From contig DFBX01000100.1 in assembly GCA_002366795.1 (NCBI GenBank), forward strand, positions 1-58,271: 58,271 nucleotides of DNA. The letters are read 5' to 3'. Shown piece after piece: positions 8,424 to 16,199 of this stretch. Origin of the DNA: Rhodobacteraceae bacterium UBA3069. GTDB taxonomy: Bacteria; Pseudomonadota; Alphaproteobacteria; Rhodobacterales; Rhodobacteraceae. The notes below the pieces were generated by a model. That model was given only the letters and a program-made list of their open reading frames with translations, did not search any database and was not told the origin of the DNA. A program made the position numbers and the translations under genes. Position 1 is the first letter of the stretch. Every line of letters begins with the position of its first letter.

Positions 8424-9902
8424 ATGGCTAATACGTTAACCGATCTGAAATCCCTTTTGAACGATCCCACCCTGTTGGCCGAACTGGCCTATGTGGGCGG
8501 TGAATGGACCCAGGGCGAAGGCGGCGCGACCTTTGATGTGACCAACCCCGCGCGCGACGACGTGATCGCCAAGGTCGCCGACCTTTCGCGGGACCAAATC
8601 GTCGACGCCATCGCCAAGGCCGAAAAGGCGCAAAAGGAATGGGCCGGCTGGACCGGCAAGGAACGCGCCGCCGTCCTGCGCAAATGGTTCGACCTGATGA
8701 TGGAAAACCAAGACGATCTGGGCACCATCCTGACCGCCGAGCAGGGCAAACCGCTGGCCGAAGCGAAAGCAGAGATCGCCTATGGCGCGTCCTTCATCGA
8801 ATTCTTCGGCGAAGAGGCAAAGCGGATTTACGGCGAAACCATCCCCGGTCATCAGCGGGATAAACGTATCACCGTGATCAAGCAGCCCATCGGGGTTGCC
8901 GCATCCATCACGCCGTGGAACTTCCCCAATGCTATGATCACCCGCAAGGCCGCGCCCGCGCTGGCCGCCGGCTGTTCCTTCGTCGGCCGCCCCGCCAAGG
9001 AAACGCCGCTGTCGGCGCTGGTCATGGGTGTTCTGGCCGAACGCGCAGGCATCCCCAAGGGCGTATTCTCCATCGTGACCTCGTCGAAAGCATCCGACGC
9101 GGGCAAGGAATTCTGCGAAAACCCCGCTGTGCGCAAACTGACCTTCACCGGGTCCACCGAAGTGGGGCGCATCCTGCTGAAACAGGCCGCCGACCAAGTG
9201 ATGAAATGTTCGATGGAACTGGGCGGGAACGCGCCATTTATCGTGTTCGACGATGCCGATCTGGATGCCGCTGTCGAAGGCGCGATCCTGTGCAAGTTCC
9301 GCAACAACGGCCAAACCTGCGTCTGCGCCAACCGCCTTTATGTGCAAGAAGGCGTCTATGACGAATTTGCCAAACGCCTGAAAGCACGGGTCGAAGCGAT
9401 GAAGGTTGGCGACGGGCTTGACGCGGGCGTGGACCTTGGGCCGCTGATCAATACCGATGCCATCGAAAAGGTGCAGGAACACGTGGCCGACGCGACCAAG
9501 AAGGGTGGCACTGTTCTTTTGGGCGGCGAGGTGCAGCAGGGGCCGGGCAACTTCCTGACCCCCACCATCGTCACCGGTGCCACGCAGGACATGGCCTTTG
9601 CGACCGAGGAAACCTTCGGCCCGCTGGCCCCCCTATTCAAGTTCAAGGACGAGGATGAGGTGATCGCCATGGCCAATGACACGATCTTTGGCCTTGCCTC
9701 CTATTTTTATGCCAAGGACCTGAGCCGCGTCTACAAGGTTGCCGAGGCGCTGGAATACGGAATCGTCGGCGTGAACACCGGCATCATCTCGACCGAAGTC
9801 GCGCCATTCGGCGGGGTCAAGCAATCCGGCCTTGGCCGTGAAGGGTCCCACCATGGAATCGAGGATTACCTTGAGATGAAATATATCTGCATGTCAGTCT
9901 GA
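8424..9902 (+). CDS. gabD: NADP-dependent succinate-semialdehyde dehydrogenase
   Basis: The 492-residue protein aligns by eye throughout with E. coli GabD. It oxidises succinate semialdehyde to succinate in GABA catabolism. Visible motifs are 'SITPWNFPNAMITRKAAPAL', the general base in 'MELGGNAPF', the catalytic Cys in 'FRNNGQTCVCANRLYVQ' and the end 'VAPFGGVKQSGLGREGS'. The position that is Lys in the 'KPA..TPLSA' cofactor-binding motif of most aldehyde dehydrogenases reads Arg here (FVGRPAKETPLSA). An AAGGAGG SD lies 7 bases before the ATG. The gene ends in a strong hairpin terminator and is followed by a convergent aminotransferase; no GABA transaminase is adjacent. Confidence 0.93.
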   Translation: MANTLTDLKSLLNDPTLLAELAYVGGEWTQGEGGATFDVTNPARDDVIAKVADLSRDQIVDAIAKAEKAQKEWAGWTGKERAAVLRKWFDLMMENQDDLGTILTAEQGKPLAEAKAEIAYGASFIEFFGEEAKRIYGETIPGHQRDKRITVIKQPIGVAASITPWNFPNAMITRKAAPALAAGCSFVGRPAKETPLSALVMGVLAERAGIPKGVFSIVTSSKASDAGKEFCENPAVRKLTFTGSTEVGRILLKQAADQVMKCSMELGGNAPFIVFDDADLDAAVEGAILCKFRNNGQTCVCANRLYVQEGVYDEFAKRLKARVEAMKVGDGLDAGVDLGPLINTDAIEKVQEHVADATKKGGTVLLGGEVQQGPGNFLTPTIVTGATQDMAFATEETFGPLAPLFKFKDEDEVIAMANDTIFGLASYFYAKDLSRVYKVAEALEYGIVGVNTGIISTEVAPFGGVKQSGLGREGSHHGIEDYLEMKYICMSV

Positions 9903-9926
9903 CGTTTCGGAAATATGCATATTAAA

Positions 9927-9950
9927 GGCGGGCAATTTGCCCGCCTTTTT
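9927..9950 (+). terminator. Rho-independent terminator of gabD
   Basis: GGCGGGCA-ATT-TGCCCGCC followed by TTTTT (9946-9950). This is an 8-bp GC-rich stem with a three-base loop, 24 bases after the gabD stop. Confidence 0.85.
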
Positions 9951-9962
9951 CTTGGCACAGGC

Positions 9963-10008
9963 CCAATTTCTTCAAAAGAAATTGGCTAAAACTCTTTGAA
10001 AGAGTTTT
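9963..10008. repeat. Two adjacent perfect hairpins between convergent genes
   Basis: Hairpin 1 is CCAATTTCTT-CAA-AAGAAATTGG (9963-9985, 10-bp stem). Hairpin 2 is AAAACTCTT-TGA-AAGAGTTTT (9988-10008, 9-bp stem), which has A and T runs on both flanks and could terminate transcription of the minus-strand aminotransferase. They resemble small dispersed palindromes found between Rhodobacterales genes, which I infer from memory rather than from a second copy here. Confidence 0.6.
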
Positions 10009-10019
10009 ACTGCCGCGCG

Positions 10020-11222
10020 TCAAACCCTTCTCAACAAAAGCCCCAGCCGGGAAATTCCTTGATTGATCGCCGCATCATTGGGCGACGAAAAGTTCAGCCG
10101 GATCGTGTTGCGCCCCGACCCGTCGGGGTGAAACGCCGCACCGGGCACAAAGGCCACGCGTTCAGTTTCAAGCGATCGCGCCAGCAGATCGGCACCGTCG
10201 ATCCCTTTGGGCAGGGTCAGCCAAACGAACATGCCGCCCTCGGGCTTTGTCCATATGACGCCTTCGGGCATGTGCTGCTCCAAGGCCGCCAGCATCCGGT
10301 CACGCCGTGCGCCGTAATGGGCGCGGATGCGGGCGATGTGATCGTCAAAGAGTGTCGCCGCCACCTCGGCCATAGCGATCTGGTTCAGGGTTGCGCTTTG
10401 CAAATCTGCCGCCTGTTTGATCAGCACCATCTGGCTGATCACCGGCTGCGCAGCACAGACCCAGCCCACGCGCAGCCCCGGCGAAAGGGTTTTGGAAAAG
10501 CTGCCGCAATAGATCGTGCGGCATTCGTCGATATGGCCCTTGCGGGCTATTTCCAGCGCAAGGATCGGCGGAATCGCATCGCCGTCATAGCGAAGTGCCT
10601 GATAGGCCGCATCCTCGATTACGGCCGCGTCCAGCGCATCGCCAAGGGTCAGGACGGAAATCCGCTCTTCCTCGGTCAGGGTGACGCCGGTTGGGTTGGC
10701 AAAATCCACCGACAGGTAGGCGAATTTCACGCGCCCGCCCTTCGCTGCGGCAGCGGCTGCAAAATCTGCCGGCGCGTGATTGGTGGCCGGGTCTAGCCGG
10801 TCGTAATGCGGCTCGTATGCGTTGAACGCGCCCAAGGCACCCAGATAGGTCGGCCAGCCCACCAGCGCCGTGTCATTCGGTGACAGGAACAGCTTGCCCA
10901 AGTAATCCAGCGCCTGCTGCGAGCCGGAGGTGATAAGGATATTCGCGGCCGTGCAGGGAATGCCAAGGCTGGCCATATGACTGGCGATCCACTGGCGCAG
11001 CGGCGGATACCCTTCAGACGTGGAATATTGCAGCGACTGGCCAGGATTTGACAGCGCGCGCCCCATCGCCGCCTGAAAAGCCTCTGTCGGGAACAGGGCC
11101 GGGTCGGGAATGCCCCCCGCGAAAGAGATGATATCGGGCTGGTCAAGCAGTTTCAAAAGCTCGCGGATTTCCGAGGTTTTCATCCGCCCCGCCCGTGTTG
11201 CGAAAATTTCGGTCAGTGACAT
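10020..11222 (-). CDS. PLP-dependent class I/II aminotransferase (2-aminoadipate/LysN-like)
   Basis: The 400-residue fold-type I aminotransferase shows 'ISFAGGIPDPALFPTEAF', the 'YSTSEGYPPLRQWIA' block, 'DFANPTGVTLTEEER' and the PLP-binding Lys in 'GSFSKTLSPGLRVGW'. The arrangement is that of the KAT/LysN/MocR-catalytic-domain group, which use aromatic amino acids, 2-aminoadipate or branched-chain substrates. It has no N-terminal GntR domain, so it is an enzyme rather than a MocR regulator. The start at 11222 (MSLTEIFATRAG) has GGAG 7 bases upstream; a longer frame reaches 11267. Exact substrate undetermined. Confidence 0.85.
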   Translation of the reverse strand: MSLTEIFATRAGRMKTSEIRELLKLLDQPDIISFAGGIPDPALFPTEAFQAAMGRALSNPGQSLQYSTSEGYPPLRQWIASHMASLGIPCTAANILITSGSQQALDYLGKLFLSPNDTALVGWPTYLGALGAFNAYEPHYDRLDPATNHAPADFAAAAAAKGGRVKFAYLSVDFANPTGVTLTEEERISVLTLGDALDAAVIEDAAYQALRYDGDAIPPILALEIARKGHIDECRTIYCGSFSKTLSPGLRVGWVCAAQPVISQMVLIKQAADLQSATLNQIAMAEVAATLFDDHIARIRAHYGARRDRMLAALEQHMPEGVIWTKPEGGMFVWLTLPKGIDGADLLARSLETERVAFVPGAAFHPDGSGRNTIRLNFSSPNDAAINQGISRLGLLLRRV

Positions 11223-11303
11223 GGCATGCTCCGTCAGAAGATGCCGGAGGCTGGCGCGACTCGCCACTTAAGTCAATATTTCTGACATAATTTGTGATCG
11301 GGC

Positions 11304-11341
11304 AAGGAAAAGCCCGCCCCGGCGGAATGCACGGGGCGGGC
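11304..11341 (-). terminator. Rho-independent terminator of the Hsp20 gene
   Basis: On the minus strand GCCCGCCCCG-N10-CGGGGCGGGC is followed by TTTTCCTT. The 10-bp GC stem starts 31 bases after the hsp20 stop. Confidence 0.8.
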
Positions 11342-11372
11342 GATCGTCATAGGCGTTGCCGATCGCTGCGGA

Positions 11373-11843
11373 TCAGTTGAAGGGCTTTGCCTCGACCACG
11401 TCCTGTTCCGCGGGGGCCGATCCGCTGACGATTTCAATCCGGCGGGGTTTCAGCACCTCGGGGACTTCGCGCACCAAGTCGATGTGCAGCATCCCGTCCG
11501 CATGGGTCGCGCCGGTCACGCGCACATGGTCGGCCAGGGTAAAGCGGCGTTCGAACGCGCGGGTGGCAATCCCGCGATGCAGATAGGTGCGCTCGCCATC
11601 TTCTTCGGCTTTCTTGGCCGTCACGATCAGCGCGTTTTCCTTGACCTCGACGCCAAGGTCATCGCCGGAAAAACCTGCTACGGCGATCGAGATACAATAG
11701 GCATTCTCGTCGGTTTTTTCGATGTTGTAAGGGGGGTAGCTTTGGTGGCCTACATCGTTGGTAAAGGCGCGATCCATCAGATCGGCGACTTGGTCGAAAC
11801 CAACGGTGGCACGGTAAAGCGGTGCAAGATCAAAGCTTCGCAT
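11373..11843 (-). CDS. Hsp20/alpha-crystallin small heat shock protein
   Basis: The 156-residue protein starts MRSFDLAPLYRATVGFDQVA, the usual IbpA-like alphaproteobacterial N-terminus. The alpha-crystallin domain occupies about residues 35-125 ('YPPYNIEKTDENAYCISIAV', 'VGFSGDD'-like AGFSGDDLGV, and 'YLHRGIATRAFERRFTLAD'), then a short tail. It binds unfolding proteins without ATP as large oligomers in the cytoplasm. GGAGG is 8 bases before the ATG at 11843; an upstream extension to 11909 is not supported. A palindrome (ACCTGTTCAGGT, 11868-11879) lies in the leader, and I did not find a convincing sigma-32 promoter or fourU thermometer. It has its own terminator, so it is monocistronic. Confidence 0.93.
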   Translation of the reverse strand: MRSFDLAPLYRATVGFDQVADLMDRAFTNDVGHQSYPPYNIEKTDENAYCISIAVAGFSGDDLGVEVKENALIVTAKKAEEDGERTYLHRGIATRAFERRFTLADHVRVTGATHADGMLHIDLVREVPEVLKPRRIEIVSGSAPAEQDVVEAKPFN

Positions 11844-11966
11844 AGGGGTTATCCTCCGGTTGAGCGATACCTGTTCAGGTGGCCTTCCCATCGGGGACAG
11901 ACCTTTCATTTCGGGGCCCGCAATGGCACCCCGACCCTACGTATTTGGGCAGTGAAAATGCCGGTT

Positions 11967-12836
11967 TCAAGACCCGCCCGCGCTGACGAATTTCGCCCCG
12001 CCAGAGCCTTGGTTCAACGCGCCGCCCGACCCGATGGTGATGCGCTTGGCACCCGTGTTCAGCGTGCCGGTATTGGCGCCGCCGGGCATGGCACGCAGCC
12101 GCGCCTTCATATCGCTGACCAGCGCGGGCAATTCCATGCCATAGGCCAGTGTCTTGCCGTTTTCCGTGGTGCCTGCCGACACCAGCGACAGGATACGCGC
12201 GCGGCCGTTTTCCTTCATGAACACCGGCGCGCCGGATGACCCGAACGTCACATCGCAATCGACGGCGATCAAGCCTTGCGCCTGCCCCAGAACGCCGCAA
12301 TCCTTCTGCCACGAAGGCGCGCCTGAACGTCCCCGCGCATAGGACACCACGCTGACACGTTCACCCGTCATGCGGCCCGAATGCAGGGCAAAGGGCGCGG
12401 CGGTCTGTGCCGGGATCGGGCGGACCAATTGCAACAAGGCCGCATCATGGCGAATCTGCTGGCCACGCTGCTTGCGACCAACGGGGTTGTAATCAGGATG
12501 CGCCGTGCCCCGCGCCACCCTTACATCAGCGATAGAGCGGCCATAGCGCAGCCCCGCGCGGAATGTCATGGTGGAAAAATCGCGCGGCGCACGCGTGTCG
12601 GCATCGAACAGGCAATGGGCGGCGGTCAGCAGCAGATCGGGCGCGATCAACACGGCGGTGCAAAATCCGTTGCCAAGGTCCAAGCGGCCCACGGCCTCCC
12701 ATCCCAGCAGTTTGCCGCGATCCTTCAGGGCGATCAGCCCACTGTTTTCCGCCATGGCGGAAGGGCTTAGGACGGGCATCGACCCAAACACCAGCCCTAA
12801 CATCAGGGCAAGGGTTTTAAGCTCGCGCCGGATCAT
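11967..12836 (-). CDS. Secreted trypsin-like serine protease (S1 family), paralogue B
   Basis: The 289-residue precursor has a Sec signal peptide (MIRRELKTLALMLGLVFGSM to about AMA at residue 29). The chymotrypsin-fold triad is visible: His in TAAHC, Asp in 'RHDAALLQLVRPIP' and Ser in 'VTFGSSGAPVF'. The Gly/Ser/Asn-rich tail (last 45 residues) ends in 'NQGSGGAKFVSAGGS', a low-complexity segment. Its ATG overlaps the stop of the upstream paralogue (ATGA), so the two are translationally coupled. The protein should act in the periplasm or outside. It is a V8/trypsin-like single-domain enzyme without the PDZ domain that HtrA/DegP would have. Substrate unknown. Confidence 0.85.
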   Translation of the reverse strand: MIRRELKTLALMLGLVFGSMPVLSPSAMAENSGLIALKDRGKLLGWEAVGRLDLGNGFCTAVLIAPDLLLTAAHCLFDADTRAPRDFSTMTFRAGLRYGRSIADVRVARGTAHPDYNPVGRKQRGQQIRHDAALLQLVRPIPAQTAAPFALHSGRMTGERVSVVSYARGRSGAPSWQKDCGVLGQAQGLIAVDCDVTFGSSGAPVFMKENGRARILSLVSAGTTENGKTLAYGMELPALVSDMKARLRAMPGGANTGTLNTGAKRITIGSGGALNQGSGGAKFVSAGGS

Positions 12837-13651
12837 GGTTTCACGAATTTCGCGCCGGTATTGCGGCGCTGCTGTAGCTTGGCAAAACCGCTGTCGCGCC
12901 GGCTGGCATCAAGGAATACGCCCTGCCCCTCGGCCAACTCGCGACGCAGGATGGCAAGCGGTTCTTCCAACTGCGTGCCAAGGGCGACCCGCGTGCCCTT
13001 CACCTCGGCCTTGGCCGATACGACGGACACGATGCGCGGAATACCCAACCCATCAAAGCTGAACACAGGCGCGCCGGAGGATCCGAAATCAACGTTACAG
13101 GACATCACCAACACGCCTTGCTGACGGCCCATCACGCTGCACATTTCCTGCAACGCGGGTGCCTCTGCGCGGTCATGGGCGTATGAAACAACCCCGACCT
13201 GCGCACCCTTGAGCGGCCGGGTGTCGGTGGCGAAAGGGGTGACAGCGGTGGTGCGGATCGGCTGCTGCAATTCCAGAAGGGCCACATCGTTGCTGACCTT
13301 GTCGGGCGAAGTGTGCCCGTCATAGCTGTAATCCGGATGCACCACGGCGCGGCGGATCCAGCGATAGGCCTCGGCCCGCCCGTTACGCCAGCCAGCGCGG
13401 AACTCTACCTTGGCATGGTCGATCCGTTCGCCAGTGCGCTTGTCATACAGGCAATGCGCAGCGGTCAGAACAAGGCGTTCCTCGATCAGGGCACCGGTGC
13501 AAAAGCCGGTGCCGTTTATTTCCAGACGGCCGACGCCTTCCCACCCGCGGCTGTCATCGCCCGTGTCCAGACGTTTCAGCGCGGCATCCTGCGCCAGCGC
13601 CAAGGGCGCGGACAGGACAAGGATCAGGCAAAGGGCGAACCGGCGAAACAT
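12833..13651 (-). CDS. Secreted trypsin-like serine protease (S1 family), paralogue A
   Basis: The 272-residue precursor has a signal peptide (MFRRFALCLILVLSAPLALA, cleavage after about residue 20). The triad residues sit in 'VLTAAHCLYDKRTGERI', 'SNDVALLELQQPI' and 'VDFGSSGAPVFSF'. It is clearly homologous to the following gene, sharing 'RLDTGDDSRGWEGVGRLEI' versus 'LLGWEAVGRLDL' and the QxxCxVxGxxQG-like segment, so the pair arose by tandem duplication. The ATG at 13651 is chosen because the signal peptide starts there. It lies 62 bases downstream of glcF on the same strand and may be read from the glycolate operon. Confidence 0.85.
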   Translation of the reverse strand: MFRRFALCLILVLSAPLALAQDAALKRLDTGDDSRGWEGVGRLEINGTGFCTGALIEERLVLTAAHCLYDKRTGERIDHAKVEFRAGWRNGRAEAYRWIRRAVVHPDYSYDGHTSPDKVSNDVALLELQQPIRTTAVTPFATDTRPLKGAQVGVVSYAHDRAEAPALQEMCSVMGRQQGVLVMSCNVDFGSSGAPVFSFDGLGIPRIVSVVSAKAEVKGTRVALGTQLEEPLAILRRELAEGQGVFLDASRRDSGFAKLQQRRNTGAKFVKP

Positions 13652-13713
13652 CAGCACTCCATGGGCATTTGTCCGATGGATAATGCCGTGATCGGGCGAA
13701 AATGTGGCGCGGG

Positions 13714-15036
13714 TTATCGCAAGCGGGGAATTTCCGGCGCAGCGCTGTGACCTTCCTGCATCGCGGGTGGTTTCGGCCCGCCCGTCGCCCAATCCAGCAA
13801 TTCCACCGTATGCACGACCGGAACCCCCGCAGCCGATCCGATCTGCATCATGCAACCGATATTACCCGCCGCGATCACATCGGGATTCTTCGCCTGAAGC
13901 GTCGCCACCTTGCGCGCCTTCAACTGCGCCGAAATCTCGGGCTGCATCAGGTTGTAGGTGCCCGCCGACCCGCAGCACAGATGGCTGTCGGCCGGTTCGA
14001 CCACGGTGAATCCGGCGCGTTTCAGCAAATCCTTGGGATAGGTCTTGATCTGCTGGCCATGTTGAAGTGAACAGGCCGCGTGATAGGCCACGGTCATATC
14101 CGCCGCCCCGCCCACGGGCAGGTCCAGTTTCATCAGCACTTCGGACACATCCATCGCCAGTTCCGACACCTTCGCCGCCTTGGCCGCCAGCGGATCGTTA
14201 CGGAACATATGACCGTAATCCTTGACCGTCGTGCCGCAGCCCGAGGTGTTGATGACGATCGCATCCAAACCACAGATTTCGATCTCTGCGCTCCATGCCT
14301 GGATATTGCGGGCGGCGGTGGCATGGGATTCGTCCTCGCGCCCCATGTGATGGGTCAGCGCCCCGCAACAGCCTTGCCCTTTGGCGATCACCACGTCACA
14401 GCCAAGCCGCGTCAGCAGCCGGATCGTTGCGTCGTTGATATCCGTGTTCAGCGCCCGCTGCGCGCAGCCGGTCATCAGCGCCACCCGCATCTTGCGCGGG
14501 GTCGATGCGCCATGGGTCTGCGGGTCGTCATTGCGGCTGACGGGGGGGATATGTTTCGGCGCCATTTCCAGCATCGCGCGCAGCCGTGCATCGGGCATCA
14601 GCCGCGCAAAGGGCCGCCCGATCTTGGCCCCCAACAGCGCCAGCCGGAACCGCGTCGGATAGGGCAAAATCCGCGCCAAAATCCAACGCAGGGCACGGTC
14701 GCTGAACGGGCGCTTGTAATTCTTCTCGATATAGGCGCGGGCATGGTCCACCAGATGCATGTAATGCACGCCCGAGGGGCATGTGGTCATGCAGGCAAGG
14801 CAAGACAGGCAGCGATCGATATGCTTGACCGTCTTGGCATCCGGCACACGCTCGTTTTCCAGCATGTCCTTGATCAGGTAGATCCGGCCACGCGGGCTGT
14901 CCAACTCATCGCCAAGCACCTGGTAGGTCGGGCAGGTCGCCGTGCAGAACCCGCAATGGACGCAGGCCCGCAGAATCTGGTTCGCGCGCTCCGTACCCGG
15001 ATCGGCAAGCTGCTGTTCGGTGAAATTGGTCTGCAT
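13714..15036 (-). CDS. glcF: Glycolate oxidase iron-sulfur subunit
   Basis: The 440-residue protein has two 4Fe-4S binding motifs near the front, 'CVHCGFCTATCPTYQ' (about residues 25-40) and 'CLSCLACMTTCPSGV' (about 75-90). Two CCG (cysteine-rich) domains follow, with 'GQGCCGALTHHMG' and 'SHLCCGSAGTYNL'. It passes electrons from the flavin subunits GlcD/GlcE toward the quinone pool during oxidation of glycolate to glyoxylate. It lies three bases after glcE, completing a glcD-glcE-glcF operon. Length and motifs are complete. Confidence 0.95.
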   Translation of the reverse strand: MQTNFTEQQLADPGTERANQILRACVHCGFCTATCPTYQVLGDELDSPRGRIYLIKDMLENERVPDAKTVKHIDRCLSCLACMTTCPSGVHYMHLVDHARAYIEKNYKRPFSDRALRWILARILPYPTRFRLALLGAKIGRPFARLMPDARLRAMLEMAPKHIPPVSRNDDPQTHGASTPRKMRVALMTGCAQRALNTDINDATIRLLTRLGCDVVIAKGQGCCGALTHHMGREDESHATAARNIQAWSAEIEICGLDAIVINTSGCGTTVKDYGHMFRNDPLAAKAAKVSELAMDVSEVLMKLDLPVGGAADMTVAYHAACSLQHGQQIKTYPKDLLKRAGFTVVEPADSHLCCGSAGTYNLMQPEISAQLKARKVATLQAKNPDVIAAGNIGCMMQIGSAAGVPVVHTVELLDWATGGPKPPAMQEGHSAAPEIPRLR

Positions 15037-15039
15037 CGG

Positions 15040-16137
15040 TTATCCCATCCGTCCGGGGTTCAGAATGCCGCGCGGATCGAATTTCGCGCGCAGGCCGCGG
15101 GTCAGCGCCACCAAGGGCGCGGGTTCCGGCTGGAACGTGCCAAGTGCCTTGTGGGTGTCGCCCGCAGCCCGGACCAGTGTGGCATGGCCTTGCAGATCAC
15201 CAAGGGCAACACGCAGATCACCACCTGGCTTGGTGCGCAGCCAGACCAACCCGCCACCCCAGTCCAGCAAGGCATCCTCGGCATTGGCCTTGTCCAGCAG
15301 CCCCGGCGCGTCCGACGGTTTGAGCGACACACGCCACACATCGCTTGCCCCTCCCTGAAACGCCGCCACATCGCGAATACCCGCCCAAGGGTCCGATACC
15401 TCGAACCACGCGCCGAAACGGGCCAGATCCTTCGCCAAAACCGCGCTGCGATAGGCGACCGAAGGGGCGAACCCCTCGATCCGCAGCCAAGTGGTGCCGT
15501 CGTGAAACGCCGCCCCGTTCACATCATAGGGCGTGCCCAAGGCCGCAGACATGGCCGCGACCGCCCCGGCAGCATCCAGCCCGCTACAGGCCAGCGTCAC
15601 CGTGGTTTCCGGCACCGGCAGCACCTTGAACGACACCTCGGTCAGCACCCCCAAGGTGCCATGCGATCCGGCCATCAGCTTGACCAGATCATAGCCGGTG
15701 ACATTCTTCATCACCCGCCCGCCATTCGACACGATGCGCCCCATGCCATCGACAAAACGCACGCCCAGCAGGAAATCGCGGCACGCGCCCCCCTGCACCC
15801 GCCGCGGGCCAGAGGCATTGGCGGCGACAACCCCGCCAATCGTGGACACACCTTCGCGCCCCAGAAGCCCCCGCATATCCGGCACTTCGAACGCCAGCCG
15901 CTGCCCCTCGGCGGCCAATGCCGCCTCGATCTCGGCCACTGGCGTGCCCGCCTGCGCCACCAGCGTCAGCGACCCCGGCTCGTGCAGTGTCACCCCCGAC
16001 AGCCCCGCAATGGACAGCGCCACCGCGTCGCAGACACCAATCGCCCGTGTGCCGCCACCCGTGATGCCAAGCGACCCATCGGCTTCGGTCACCATGCGGG
16101 CCAGTTCGGTTTCGCTATCTGGCTTCATCGCTTTCAT
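15040..16137 (-). CDS. glcE: Glycolate oxidase FAD-binding subunit
   Basis: The 365-residue protein has the FAD-binding PP-loop core: 'SLGITGGGTRAIG', 'STIGGVVAANASGPRRVQGG' and 'GRVMKNVTGYDLVKLMAGS', then the end 'KFDPRGILNPGRMG'. It is the smaller flavin subunit of membrane-associated glycolate oxidase. Its ATG at 16137 lies inside the dispersed motif at 16131-16151, which supplies GAGG five bases upstream; a second ATG at 16128 is possible. A 61-base gap with tandem hairpins separates it from glcD. Confidence 0.93.
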   Translation of the reverse strand: MKAMKPDSETELARMVTEADGSLGITGGGTRAIGVCDAVALSIAGLSGVTLHEPGSLTLVAQAGTPVAEIEAALAAEGQRLAFEVPDMRGLLGREGVSTIGGVVAANASGPRRVQGGACRDFLLGVRFVDGMGRIVSNGGRVMKNVTGYDLVKLMAGSHGTLGVLTEVSFKVLPVPETTVTLACSGLDAAGAVAAMSAALGTPYDVNGAAFHDGTTWLRIEGFAPSVAYRSAVLAKDLARFGAWFEVSDPWAGIRDVAAFQGGASDVWRVSLKPSDAPGLLDKANAEDALLDWGGGLVWLRTKPGGDLRVALGDLQGHATLVRAAGDTHKALGTFQPEPAPLVALTRGLRAKFDPRGILNPGRMG

Positions 16138-16151
16138 TGTTCCTCAAATAC
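16131..16151 (-). repeat. Dispersed 21-bp motif with built-in SD and ATG, copy 2
   Basis: On the minus strand GTATTTGAGGAACAATGAAA plus G, one mismatch from the copy at 2729-2749. Here the motif's ATG is the start codon of glcE and its GAGG the ribosome binding site. Confidence 0.55.
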
Positions 16152-16161
16152 TCTCGGGGGT

Positions 16162-16199
16162 GCGGATTGCCCTGCAATCCGCTTGGGGGCGGCGCCCCC
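16162..16199. repeat. Tandem REP-like hairpins between glcD and glcE
   Basis: GCGGATTGC-CCT-GCAATCCGC (16162-16182) is followed by GGGGGC-GGC-GCCCCC (16185-16199). Both stems are perfect (9 and 6 bp), lack a T-run, and the second touches the glcD stop. Inside an operon, such hairpins more likely protect or separate message segments than end transcription. Confidence 0.6.

Noticed and set aside
11844..11910. RNA thermometer (ROSE or fourU) in the hsp20 leader
   Set aside because: The leader holds the palindrome ACCTGTTCAGGT but no convincing U-rich or ROSE-like pairing with the GGAGG site.
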